From: Chryseobacterium panacisoli
GTDB lineage: Bacteria; Bacteroidota; Bacteroidia; Flavobacteriales; Weeksellaceae
Direction: 5' to 3'
DNA length: 64,000 bases
Assembly (NCBI RefSeq): GCF_008274625.1
Contig: NZ_VTRU01000002.1
Span: 310,001 to 374,000, forward strand
This document shows positions 42,359 to 50,927 of the stretch, in pieces. The position numbers and the translations under genes were made by a program. Numbering within the stretch: the first letter of the stretch is position 1; each line of letters begins with the position of its first letter. Under the pieces are notes generated by a model, which was given only the letters and a program-made list of their open reading frames with translations, did not search any database and was not told the DNA's origin.

Positions 42359-43027
42359 CTATTTAGTTTTTCTGCTCATTACCCAATCTGAACCTGTAAG
42401 GTTGTAGATCTTTTGGATGTCTTTTAAGATTTTCTCAAAATCAATCTCCAGATCAATGATTTTACCTGTTCTAAGATCAAATACCCAGCCGTGTACAATA
42501 GGTTGTTCTTCTAAAATATACCTTTCCTGTACGCAGGCCATTTTGATCACGTTGATGCACTGCTCCTGAACATTAAGTTCTACAAGTCTGTCATAACGCT
42601 TGTTTTCGTCTTCAATAGAATCCAGCTCTACCTGATGTAATCTGTAAACGTCACGGATGTTTCTCAGCCAGGGATTCAATAATCCCAGATCCTGAGGAGT
42701 CATCGCTGCTTTTACACCGCCACAGTTGTAATGTCCGCACACAATAATGTGTTTCACTTTCAGGTGTTCTACAGCATATTGAATAACCGCTGTGGAACTC
42801 ATATCTAAAGTATTGACAACATTAGCAATGTTTCTGTGAACAAATACTTCGCCGGGCTTTGCTCCCATCAATTCTTCTGCTGTGGCTCTGCTGTCCGAAC
42901 ATCCGATGTAAAGAAATTCAGGGTGCTGAGTTTTTGCAAGTTCCTTGAAGAAATTCGGGTCTTCGGCTACTTTGGATTCTACCCATTTTTTGTTGTTTTC
43001 GAAAATAACCTCGTACGACTGTGACAT
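42359..43027 (-). CDS. Beta-class carbonic anhydrase (2)
   Basis: This 222-residue enzyme has intact zinc residues: Cys43, Asp45 and Arg47 in IGCSDSRA, then His99 and Cys102 in GHYNCGGV. The HRNIANVV block (64-71) places it in the Can-type cluster, different from the 39609-40244 enzyme, so the two are not recent duplicates. It has no signal peptide and should be cytoplasmic. It is the first gene of the operon, with a TATTTTTG promoter box about 80 bases upstream. Confidence 0.95.
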   Translation of the reverse strand: MSQSYEVIFENNKKWVESKVAEDPNFFKELAKTQHPEFLYIGCSDSRATAEELMGAKPGEVFVHRNIANVVNTLDMSSTAVIQYAVEHLKVKHIIVCGHYNCGGVKAAMTPQDLGLLNPWLRNIRDVYRLHQVELDSIEDENKRYDRLVELNVQEQCINVIKMACVQERYILEEQPIVHGWVFDLRTGKIIDLEIDFEKILKDIQKIYNLTGSDWVMSRKTK

Positions 43028-43108
43028 AATTTTAAATTTTTAAAAGTTTATAATTATTTATTTCGTTTAAATTATTTCCAAAATCAATAGACTAAATCAA
43101 TAATTATG

Positions 43109-43116
43109 CAAAAATA
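43109..43116 (-). promoter_or_regulatory. TATTTTTG -7 box of the carbonic anhydrase operon
   Basis: A perfect TAnnTTTG match on the minus strand, 81 bases before the ATG at 43027. Low complexity in the area makes a chance match possible. Confidence 0.4.
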
Positions 43117-43413
43117 TACTTTTTGTTAAAAAGTCAGTCACTTTTAACAAAGTTTAATATTAAAATATGCTTAAAATCATGTCTAATATTCCGATATACT
43201 TTGCTTTGCAGCCATTAGGCTTTATATGGTAATCCAAACGTTTAAAACCAAGGATAAAATTACGAAGTAAAAATTAAAAATTGAGATTTGTGAATTAAAA
43301 TATTCTTAATTTATTTGTCTGATTATAGACAAGCTTCAGAATCGCTCATTAAAAAACCATCATTTATGTCAAAAAATGAATAATTTAACACCTTGATTTA
43401 ATTGATCCATTTC
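43117..43413. other. Intergenic stretch between divergent operons
   Basis: About 300 AT-rich bases separating the carbonic anhydrase operon from the AraC-type regulator. No gene or strong hairpin is seen. It presumably holds the regulator's promoter, but I find no perfect TAnnTTTG box on the plus strand. Confidence 0.5.
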
Positions 43414-44553
43414 ATGTCTGACCTTGGTTTGCAATCTTTATCACCACTATTTTACTGGGCAGGAATTTTCATTGCCTTTTTTTCATCTTTTCTGATATTG
43501 GGGAAATCTAAAAAGGTGACAGCAGATTATGTGCTGGCAATATGGTTTATGATCATAGGAATTCATCTTATTTTCTTTGTTTTATTTCGTGCAGAAGGCT
43601 ATTTGCATTTCCCTTCTCTCATTGGTTTTGAGATGCCATTTCCTTTCATGCATGGGCCTATGCTGTATTTGTATATTTTGTGTGTTACCAACCAAAATTC
43701 GGGCAAAAAGATCTGGTTGCTGCATTGGGTTCCGGTTCTGATGATCTATATCGCTTTGTCTCAGTTTTTGCTGCTCCCTCCTCAGGATAGAGTGGCGGTA
43801 TATCAGAATAATGGAAAAGGATATGAAACACTCAGCCAGATGATCAAAATTCTTATGATTCTCTCGGGAATTCTGTATGTAGGATTAAGCCTTCTTGCAG
43901 TAAGAAAATATAAGAAAGAAATTTCCAATCAATATTCAAATACTGAGAAAATCAATCTGAATTGGGTGTATTATCTGATTATTGGTATAGCGCTGATTTG
44001 GATTGCCGTTATGACCAGGAATAATATTCTTATTTTTTCCATGGTTGTTTTGTTTATTATGGTTGCTGCTTATTTCGGGATCAGCAGGGTGGGTATTCTG
44101 GATGATGAAGCGGTAAAAACTGAGGACGCTGTGGAAAATAGTTGGGTTGAAAACAGCCCTGAAGTTCCAAAATATGAAAAAAGCTTTGCCGGAGAAGAAG
44201 CAATACAGATGATTTATAATAAACTGGTCACTCATATGGAGAAGGAAAAGCTGTATACAGATCCTGAATTGAACCTTAATTATGTTGCCAAGCTTTTAGA
44301 TGTTCATCCGAATACACTTTCCCAAACCATCAATTTTGTTGAAAAGAAAAACTTTTACGATTATATCAACCGTCAGCGGATTGAAGAATTTAAGAGAATA
44401 GCAGTATTACCTGAAAATGGAAAGTTTACGATTCTTTCACTGGCATTTGAAAGTGGATTTAATTCAAAAACCTCATTTAACCGGAATTTTAAGAAATACA
44501 TGAACTGCTCGCCGAGAGAGTTTCTAAAAAGCCAGAGTATTACTATGGAATAA
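43414..44553 (+). CDS. Membrane-anchored AraC-family regulator
   Basis: This 379-residue protein has about seven membrane helices (residues 10-225), a short linker and a C-terminal AraC-type double helix-turn-helix (about 280-379: LNYVAKLLDVHPNTLSQTIN, then ILSLAFESGFNSKTSFNRNFKKYM). A membrane sensor fused to a DNA-binding domain is a known layout in Bacteroidota. The signal is unknown. ATG at 43414 is chosen over an in-frame TTG four codons upstream. The next gene (DUF2306) is on the same strand 118 bases away and could be a target. Confidence 0.9.
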   Translation: MSDLGLQSLSPLFYWAGIFIAFFSSFLILGKSKKVTADYVLAIWFMIIGIHLIFFVLFRAEGYLHFPSLIGFEMPFPFMHGPMLYLYILCVTNQNSGKKIWLLHWVPVLMIYIALSQFLLLPPQDRVAVYQNNGKGYETLSQMIKILMILSGILYVGLSLLAVRKYKKEISNQYSNTEKINLNWVYYLIIGIALIWIAVMTRNNILIFSMVVLFIMVAAYFGISRVGILDDEAVKTEDAVENSWVENSPEVPKYEKSFAGEEAIQMIYNKLVTHMEKEKLYTDPELNLNYVAKLLDVHPNTLSQTINFVEKKNFYDYINRQRIEEFKRIAVLPENGKFTILSLAFESGFNSKTSFNRNFKKYMNCSPREFLKSQSITME

Positions 44554-44671
44554 CCTGTTTGTTGACAAGATGCTGCATTTTAGTGGTTTATAAGTTTGTT
44601 CCACCTTTCATTTTGGAACAGATGAAGCGTTTATAATCCTCATTTTTACAGAAAAATTGAATCAGACGTCT

Positions 44672-45277
44672 ATGAGAAAATTATTATTTGTAATCATGTG
44701 TGTATTGGCATTGCTTATTGGTGCTTATCCTTTACTTTATGCTTTTGTAGAGCATAAACATACCTTTTTAGGTTCCAAATCTCCAGAAATACTTCATAAT
44801 ATCATTTGGAAAACTGCATTTTTTGCCCATATTATTTTCGGAGGACTGGCGCTTTTTATTGGCTGGCGTCAGTTTGGCAGCTCATTCAGGAATAAATATA
44901 TCAGGATCCACAGGAAACTCGGAAGTCTCTACGTAATTGCAGTGGTCATAAGTTCTGTTGCAGCTATTTATATGGGCTTTTATGCCAATGGCGGACTAAT
45001 TTCAGCAATGGGATTTATCAGTTTAGGAGGTATCTGGCTGATGACAACTCTTATGGCAGTTGGGCAGATAAGAAAAGGCAATGTTGTGATGCACCAACAG
45101 TTCATGATTTACAGTTACGCCTGTACTTTTGCTGCGGTGACATTGAGATTGTGGTATCCTTTGCTCACCAATATTACAGGTGATCCTGAGAACTCTTATA
45201 TTGCCGTTGCCTGGTTGTGCTGGGTTCCTAATTTACTGATTGCTTATTTTATCAATAAAAGAATAGCTGTGATATAG
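44672..45277 (+). CDS. DUF2306-type membrane protein
   Basis: This 201-residue protein has about six hydrophobic helices. The pattern IIFGGLALFIGWRQFGSSF, RIHRKLGSLYV and MHQQFMIYSYACTFAAVTLRLW matches DUF2306 membrane proteins, with conserved His in the RxHRxxG and MHQQFM motifs. Function is unknown, though the helix-bundle His could bind haem. ATG at 44672 is preferred to TTG five codons earlier. It follows the AraC-type regulator gene and converges with the phosphoethanolamine transferase gene. Confidence 0.85.
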   Translation: MRKLLFVIMCVLALLIGAYPLLYAFVEHKHTFLGSKSPEILHNIIWKTAFFAHIIFGGLALFIGWRQFGSSFRNKYIRIHRKLGSLYVIAVVISSVAAIYMGFYANGGLISAMGFISLGGIWLMTTLMAVGQIRKGNVVMHQQFMIYSYACTFAAVTLRLWYPLLTNITGDPENSYIAVAWLCWVPNLLIAYFINKRIAVI

Positions 45278-45303
45278 ATTCCCTTCACAAGAGAGATTAT
45301 GTT

Positions 45304-46797
45304 CTACTCCGGAAGCTTTCCATACTCCAAACTTCTCATCTCTAAGTTTAAATACTTGTTTCCTTCATTTTTATAATGCTGAGGAGGCTCAAGACCCATG
45401 TATTTCATAATCAGGGGATAGATATAAGTCGTTTGGGTCTGTTTGGTTTCGTGTCCGGTAATTCTATACGCAGCAGGAACTTTATCACCAAACCATACAA
45501 AAAACGGAACCTGTGTAGATTCTTTAGAGTCTATATGCAGTAATTTGTCACCCTGTATTTTAAGCCCATGATCTGAAGCGTAGATGACTACAGAATTGGT
45601 GTTTTTCAATGTGCGGAAAATGTTATTGAAGACATAATCTGTATATTTTATGGAGCTGTCATAGCAGTTTAGGTTCTCAGAGTTCCAGTTAGGAGGGAGT
45701 CTGTTGCATGGATTCGGGTGGCTTCCCATGATGTGGAGAACCACAAATTTATCCTCTTTTTTCTGAATGACTTTTTCCAGCTCCGGAACAATCACTTCAT
45801 CGTAGCCGTTTACCCATTTTTTATTTTTAGACATTGAAGCAATGGCTGTTATTCCTCTTGCACTTGCCTGTGTGCTGAGCCAGAAAGAGTTGTATCCGGT
45901 TTGGTTGGCCAGATTGATGATATTGTAGGATAGCTTGTCATAACGGTATCTGAATTCATCCGGATGAATGCTGGACAGCATTAAAGGAACGCTCAGATTG
46001 GTAATTCCTGCAGGAGAAACTGCATTGTCAAAAATCATCATGTTTGCGGACTGCTGATCTGTATAAGGAGTTGTTTTGTGGTGATAGCCATACAGTGACA
46101 TATTTTGTTTTCTTTCAGACTCTCCGATGATCAGAATTACATTTTCTATTCCTGGCTGTATTTTTTTGATGTTGAAAACAGGAACATTCTTTTTTATTTC
46201 GTTGATATCTCTCTGGATATTCAATGCCGTATTGAAATCGGATAAATGGTAGTATACATTCTTTATCATTTTTCCCCCACCTTTATTGCTTACATATTTG
46301 TGTTTAAGATGATAGCCAAACGGTAAAATAAGCCACAGCAATGCAACGATGATAAACTTAGCATCAAAACGGACAACATTTTTTTTAAGATAGTTCACAG
46401 AGTATAGTAACATTCCCAGAAAAATCAAAAACAAAATACCTGGCAGGATAAACATGTAAGACATGCTCATTGCCTCATCTGGATTAGATTCAAGAATGCT
46501 GATGGCCATTCCTACATTAAATCCGGAGTGATAGATAAGGAAGCATGACGCTGATATTAGAAAATTAATGCTTAATAATAAACACAGAATAACAGCAATG
46601 ACAGAAGTATATTTGTTTTTAAAAAGAAGCGCATTGAATACAAGAAAAGAACAAAACATAATTCCATATTCAAAAATATTCCGGATGCTTTCCAGTTTCT
46701 CTGCCCCGAATAAATTATCAAAAATATAAGGGAAAGACAGAAGGAAACCTGTGAGATAGATTAAAATAAGAAAAATCGGAATTATTTTTTTGAGCAT
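45304..46797 (-). CDS. Phosphoethanolamine transferase, EptA/sulfatase family
   Basis: This 497-residue protein has five N-terminal membrane helices (about 1-165) and a periplasmic sulfatase-fold domain. Glu226 in IGESERKQNMSLYGY, Thr266 in SPAGITNLSVP (the phosphoenzyme nucleophile position) and Asp-His in YASDHGL near 405-411 are present. The family moves phosphoethanolamine from phosphatidylethanolamine to lipid A or other glycans and often raises resistance to cationic peptides. Here it lies next to, but 524 bases apart from, the polysaccharide locus. Its actual acceptor is unknown. Confidence 0.9.
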   Translation of the reverse strand: MLKKIIPIFLILIYLTGFLLSFPYIFDNLFGAEKLESIRNIFEYGIMFCSFLVFNALLFKNKYTSVIAVILCLLLSINFLISASCFLIYHSGFNVGMAISILESNPDEAMSMSYMFILPGILFLIFLGMLLYSVNYLKKNVVRFDAKFIIVALLWLILPFGYHLKHKYVSNKGGGKMIKNVYYHLSDFNTALNIQRDINEIKKNVPVFNIKKIQPGIENVILIIGESERKQNMSLYGYHHKTTPYTDQQSANMMIFDNAVSPAGITNLSVPLMLSSIHPDEFRYRYDKLSYNIINLANQTGYNSFWLSTQASARGITAIASMSKNKKWVNGYDEVIVPELEKVIQKKEDKFVVLHIMGSHPNPCNRLPPNWNSENLNCYDSSIKYTDYVFNNIFRTLKNTNSVVIYASDHGLKIQGDKLLHIDSKESTQVPFFVWFGDKVPAAYRITGHETKQTQTTYIYPLIMKYMGLEPPQHYKNEGNKYLNLEMRSLEYGKLPE

Positions 46798-47321
46798 GGT
46801 TGTATATATATTTTTTCGGGGCTGTTAAGATCACTTTTTTATAATCTTTCTTAAGAGTCTTCCGGATAAGGGCTGCTGAATATCAGAGTCATGTGTTGCA
46901 TGAAAAGAATTAATATCAGATCATAATTCTTAGAGATTACAGATATTGTATCAACTCAAAAAAGAAACTTTTGAAAGATAAATTGCTACAGTTGCACGGC
47001 GGAAAGTTATTTCTTTCCGTTCAGATTTTCAATGATTGTAGAAAACGTAACTATAGAGCTGATATTGCAGATAAAGAATGGGAATAATGAGGGTGTGTTT
47101 CTTTCATCAAAAATATTTTTTTTAATTAATAATAAGCCTGGGTTGTGTTTTTAATATTAAGCGATTTTTTTAGAACAAGCAGCATTGAAGAATTGATGTC
47201 ATCCGGAATTTCAGAACCGGATAATCGTATCATTATTTTATCAATAAACAATGCCCTTTTTACAAATGTACACGAAATTACCGATAAATGCAAGTAGAAT
47301 TTTTACTATAAATGGCTGGAA
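46798..47321. other. 524-base non-coding gap before the polysaccharide locus
   Basis: No plausible reading frame or RNA gene is visible on either strand. A small perfect hairpin (CGGAAAG, 47000-47019) and an ATCCGG/CCGGAT pair near 47199-47223 are the only structures seen. The area separates the phosphoethanolamine transferase from the last gene of the glycan cluster. I found no mobile-element remains. Confidence 0.5.
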
Positions 47322-47879
47322 TTATTGCACTTTACGATTGATATAATCCATTGTAGCATTAGGAGTAGGGATGATTTTTGCCGGGTTTCCTATGACAACA
47401 GAATTGGGTGGAACATCAAAGTTGACATAAGAATTAGGGACAATCAATACATTATTTCCAATAGTAATAGCCCCTACAATAACGGCATTGGTGCCTATCC
47501 ATACTTCATCACCAATGATTGGGGAACCTTCATTTTTTCCGCGGTTTTGCTGGCCGATGGTAACTCCCTGCGCAATATTGCAGTTTTTTCCAATGACTGT
47601 TTTCGGGTTGATGACAAGACTTCCCCAGTGCCCGAGATAAAAACCTTCCCCGATCTGGGTTTCTGGATAAATCTGAAATCCGTATTTGATTTGATAATGT
47701 CTTAATACAATTCTCCAGAAAGTATTCAAAAGTGGACTCTTCTGGTATTTCTGGGCCTTTCTCAAAATGTAAACAAAATGAAGATTGGGATTAATGCATT
47801 TTTTCCAGATTTCAAATGTTGAAAGCCACTTTCCGCTTTCCCGGTAAAAGTCTTTTTGAATGATAGAATAATCAGCCAT
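47322..47879 (-). CDS. Serine-acetyltransferase-like hexapeptide acyltransferase
   Basis: This 185-residue protein has a left-handed beta-helix formed by hexapeptide repeats (about 75-165: IGEGFYLGHWGSLVINP, IGKNCNIAQGVTIGQ, IGDEVWIGTNAVIVGAITIG). A helical N-terminal part resembles serine O-acetyltransferase homologs. Members in glycan loci usually acetylate sugars. The GHWGS and QQNRGKNEGSP segments are the likely substrate region, with His about residue 84 as catalytic candidate. It is the last gene of the minus-strand glycan cluster. Confidence 0.85.
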   Translation of the reverse strand: MADYSIIQKDFYRESGKWLSTFEIWKKCINPNLHFVYILRKAQKYQKSPLLNTFWRIVLRHYQIKYGFQIYPETQIGEGFYLGHWGSLVINPKTVIGKNCNIAQGVTIGQQNRGKNEGSPIIGDEVWIGTNAVIVGAITIGNNVLIVPNSYVNFDVPPNSVVIGNPAKIIPTPNATMDYINRKVQ

Positions 47880-47890
47880 TGTTAATGTTT

Positions 47891-49039
47891 TTATACTTCA
47901 TCAATTATTTTCTGAAGATGTTCCACAGATTTTTCCAGTACAAATGGCAGTTCTGTTGCTGAGATCTGCTTTTTATATTCTTCAGTTATATTTTTATCGG
48001 TAAGAAACTTTTTCATTCCTTCATAAATCCCTTCTTCGGAATTTGCTGTAATATTGCCCAGTTTTCCATCCTGAAGGAGATCTCTGATACCGGAAATATC
48101 CGTTGCAGAAATAGGTTTGTTGAGGATAAGTGCTTCCGCAATGATGGTAGGGAATCCCTCATGTCGGGAAGACATGATATAGAAATCCGCTTTTTTCATA
48201 TATGGGTACGGATTACTGCTGAAGCCCAGCATTTTTGCAGTATCCTGAAGTCCCAGTGTATTGAGCTGATCCTGGGTTTTTTCAAAATCATAGCCGTCAC
48301 CAATGATCAGAAGCTGATGCTTCAATCCTTCGTCAATCAGTTTTTTGTGTACATTCAGCAATCTGTCATACCCCTTCTGAGGGTATACGGTTCCCACTGT
48401 TACAAAAGTAGGGAGATCACTGTTGAAAGGATAATCATTGATCTCAATATCTGCCTTTCTTAAAGTATCATTCTTGTCAATAGGATTAAAAATCTTGATC
48501 ACAGAAGCCTTTTCAGTCTCATTTCTGGCCAAATTATGCATTCCTTCCTGAAGTTTGTTGGAAATTACAAGAATTCTGTCAAATTTAAAAAACTGCCTGA
48601 TGACCTCCGGAGTATATTCTTTCAAATTGAAAATGTCATTCTGCACCCAGATTATCTTTTTGGAATCCTTTTGAGGGCTGGACAGTATTTCCTGATGCAT
48701 TGCATGAATGGCAGCAATCTCTACATCGTATTTTTTATTTTTTAAAATAAACTTATAAAGAAGAGAAGGAAACCAAAGAAACATTTTCTGATAAAGAACC
48801 CTGTACACCTTCACAGGAATATCCTGCGGCCTGTTGGTCGTTATCATTTCTCCTTTTGTTAAATAGTATAAAGTTACCCATGACGGAACCTCTTTAATGT
48901 ATAACCCTGAATAAAGGTTGACCAGAAGATCTACTTCATATTTATCGGAAGGAAGATTTTTCAAAAAGTTGATTAACACTTTTTCTGCACCGCCATGACG
49001 TAATGAACCTATACGAATGAGGAGTTTTTTCTTTTTCAA
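47891..49039 (-). CDS. Glycosyltransferase family 4 protein
   Basis: This 382-residue GT-B enzyme has the N-terminal GGAEKVL glycine motif (about 16-22) and the C-terminal nucleotide-sugar block with GTVYPQKGYDRLL (about 212-224) and SSRHEGFPTIIAEAL (about 291-305), where the EX7E-type Glu residues lie. The donor is unknown. The only in-frame start is TTG at 49039, as a stop codon lies seven codons upstream and no ATG occurs between. It is 11 bases before the hexapeptide gene and similar to the GT4 at 51686-52840. Confidence 0.9.
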   Translation of the reverse strand: MKKKKLLIRIGSLRHGGAEKVLINFLKNLPSDKYEVDLLVNLYSGLYIKEVPSWVTLYYLTKGEMITTNRPQDIPVKVYRVLYQKMFLWFPSLLYKFILKNKKYDVEIAAIHAMHQEILSSPQKDSKKIIWVQNDIFNLKEYTPEVIRQFFKFDRILVISNKLQEGMHNLARNETEKASVIKIFNPIDKNDTLRKADIEINDYPFNSDLPTFVTVGTVYPQKGYDRLLNVHKKLIDEGLKHQLLIIGDGYDFEKTQDQLNTLGLQDTAKMLGFSSNPYPYMKKADFYIMSSRHEGFPTIIAEALILNKPISATDISGIRDLLQDGKLGNITANSEEGIYEGMKKFLTDKNITEEYKKQISATELPFVLEKSVEHLQKIIDEV

Positions 49040-49071
49040 TTTGTTTCTTTTATGATTTTACAAGATTAAAT

Positions 49072-49641
49072 TTATTTAATTTTTCTTGCTTTTTTATACT
49101 TGTGAGGTAGATTTTCTTTGATATAGGCGTCCAGTTTTTTCCGGTCTTTCTCCAATTCGCGGGGATATTCTGGATTGTTTTTAAGGACAATATCACCATA
49201 ATCTTCAATAGTACACAGAAATTGTGCCGGATTTCCGATAAAGACGGTATTGTCTGGCATAGACTGTGACAATACAGAGTTGGCTCCCAGAATACAGTTG
49301 TTTCCAATCTGTACATCCTGCATAATTACACAGTTCAACCCAATAGTGCAGTTATTTCCAATTTTTATTCTTCCCAGAATTCTGGCATCTTCATATCCTG
49401 GAAGTTTTCTAAGCAGCGTAGTGGTTCCGCCATGATTTACAAACCTTACATCACCGGCAATATTCACATTGTCGCCAATTTCAATAAGGTAAGGTTCGGT
49501 TCCAAAATACACTTTATCAGGCATATTGAAGTTTTTTCCTACTTTCATACCCCTATATTTAGCCACTTCAAGACTGCCTCTATTCAAAAAAGAATGATAG
49601 AGAGCGTCTATTTTTAATAGGATTCTGAATATAAAAATCAT
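49072..49641 (-). CDS. Hexapeptide-repeat acyltransferase
   Basis: This 189-residue protein has a hydrophobic N-terminal helix (1-15), then a beta-helix of hexapeptide repeats (about 50-135: IEIGDNVNIAG, IKIGNNCTIGLNCVIMQDVQIGNNCILG) and a basic C-terminus. It is of the acetyltransferase type found in polysaccharide loci and could move an acetyl or larger acyl group to a sugar. ATG at 49641 and GTG at 49644 are both possible; ATG is favoured. It lies back to back with the KAS III gene, only 53 bases apart, so the acyl product of that cassette could be used here. Confidence 0.82.
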   Translation of the reverse strand: MIFIFRILLKIDALYHSFLNRGSLEVAKYRGMKVGKNFNMPDKVYFGTEPYLIEIGDNVNIAGDVRFVNHGGTTTLLRKLPGYEDARILGRIKIGNNCTIGLNCVIMQDVQIGNNCILGANSVLSQSMPDNTVFIGNPAQFLCTIEDYGDIVLKNNPEYPRELEKDRKKLDAYIKENLPHKYKKARKIK

Positions 49642-49664
49642 CACAAGTGTAAATTTGTTTTCGT

Positions 49665-49672
49665 TACTTTTG
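49665..49672 (+). promoter_or_regulatory. TACTTTTG -7 box of the KAS III-ACP-SDR cassette
   Basis: A perfect TAnnTTTG match 22 bases before the ATG at 49695. It would drive the three plus-strand genes. Confidence 0.6.
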
Positions 49673-49694
49673 CAAAGAAAGAGAATTTATTAAT

Positions 49695-50666
49695 ATGATA
49701 AAAATTTCAAAAATAGAATATTATCTGCCTCAGCAGGTGTTAACTAACGAAGATCTTGAAAAACTCTTCCCTGAATGGAGCTCAGAACGCATCAAGGAGA
49801 AAGTAGGTATTTCTCAACGTCATATTTCTTCAGACAGCGAAACAGTGCTGGATATGGCTGTACAATCCTCAGAAAAAATTTTTGAGAACTATGACAGGGA
49901 TAAAATAGATTTTATTTTGTTCTGTACCCAAAGTCCGGAGTATTTTCTGCCTACAACGGCCTGTATTTTGCAGGACAGACTGGGGCTTAGAAAAAATATC
50001 GGAGCTATAGACTTTAATCTTGGCTGTTCAGGATTTGTGTACGGACTGGCTTTTGCAAAAGGATTGATTGCTGCAGGAATTGCAAAGAGCATTCTTTTAG
50101 TGACTTCAGAAACGTACACCAAGCATATTCACGCTGATGATAAAGGAAACCGGAGTATATTCGGGGATGCTTCAGCTTCAGCAATTATTGAAAAAGCAGA
50201 GGGGAATGACTATCAGTTCTGTCTGGGAACAGACGGAAGCGGTGCCGAAAACCTTATCGTGAAGAAAGGGGCTTTCAAAAAAGATTTTGAACTGAACCCC
50301 GAGCATGAATTCAGCCCTGAAAATATTTATATGAATGGTCCGGAGATTTTTAATTTTACGATTGAAAATATCCCCGGATTGGTAAAAGAAACCCTTGAAG
50401 TAAATGGAATGACGATGGATGATATTGATCATTTTGTTTTTCACCAGGCCAATTCTTTTATGCTGAATTATTTAAGAAAGAAGACAAAAATACCGGCTGA
50501 AAAGTTCTATATTGATATGGAAAACACCGGAAATACTGTTTCTGCAACCATTCCTATTGCCCTTAAAAATATGATGGATAAAGGAATGCTGAAGGAAGGA
50601 GATAAAGTTTTAATGGCAGGATTTGGCGTAGGGTATTCATGGGGTGCCACTATTATGGAAATTTAA
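49695..50666 (+). CDS. 3-oxoacyl-ACP synthase III (FabH-like)
   Basis: This 323-residue thiolase-fold enzyme has the full Cys-His-Asn triad: Cys111 in LGCSGFVYG, His250 in FVFHQANSF and Asn280 in ENTGNTVSATIP. FabH enzymes condense an acyl-CoA (often acetyl-CoA) with malonyl-ACP to start an acyl chain. Its place inside a glycan locus, before a dedicated ACP and a reductase, argues for a special acyl group rather than membrane lipid synthesis. Housekeeping FabH is expected elsewhere in the genome. It is the first gene of a plus-strand cassette within a minus-strand cluster. Confidence 0.93.
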   Translation: MIKISKIEYYLPQQVLTNEDLEKLFPEWSSERIKEKVGISQRHISSDSETVLDMAVQSSEKIFENYDRDKIDFILFCTQSPEYFLPTTACILQDRLGLRKNIGAIDFNLGCSGFVYGLAFAKGLIAAGIAKSILLVTSETYTKHIHADDKGNRSIFGDASASAIIEKAEGNDYQFCLGTDGSGAENLIVKKGAFKKDFELNPEHEFSPENIYMNGPEIFNFTIENIPGLVKETLEVNGMTMDDIDHFVFHQANSFMLNYLRKKTKIPAEKFYIDMENTGNTVSATIPIALKNMMDKGMLKEGDKVLMAGFGVGYSWGATIMEI

Positions 50667-50693
50667 AAGAACAAACATTTAAAATTATAGAAT

Positions 50694-50927
50694 ATGAAAA
50701 CATCCGTTTTTTTAGAAAAACTACAGGAAGAATTGGAGGAAGATGAAACATTGACCACTGAAACGAATTTAAAATCTTTGGAAAGCTATGACTCTATCAG
50801 TTTACTTTCTGTTATTGCGTTTGTAGACGAGAATTTCAGCAAGAAAATTGATACCAAGCACTTTAAAGATATTGAAACTGTTTCAGATCTGATGAATGTT
50901 ATAGGAAAAGAAAATTTTGAAGATTAA
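50694..50927 (+). CDS. Acyl carrier protein
   Basis: This 77-residue acidic, helical protein is of acyl carrier size. The phosphopantetheine attachment site is the YDSISLL motif with Ser34 (consensus DSL/DSI). It is more divergent than housekeeping AcpP, where the motif is GADSLDT. It lies 27 bases after the KAS III gene and its stop codon overlaps the next ATG by one base (TAATG). It presumably carries the chain made by KAS III and SDR. Confidence 0.85.
   Translation: MKTSVFLEKLQEELEEDETLTTETNLKSLESYDSISLLSVIAFVDENFSKKIDTKHFKDIETVSDLMNVIGKENFED

Noticed and set aside
45304..46797. Mobile colistin-resistance (mcr-type) gene
   Set aside because: The enzyme is of the same family, but no insertion sequence, transposase or plasmid feature is nearby and it looks chromosomal.
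47322..47879. Housekeeping serine acetyltransferase (cysE)
   Set aside because: It has the related beta-helix, but sits at the end of a glycan cluster, so a sugar-modifying role is more likely.
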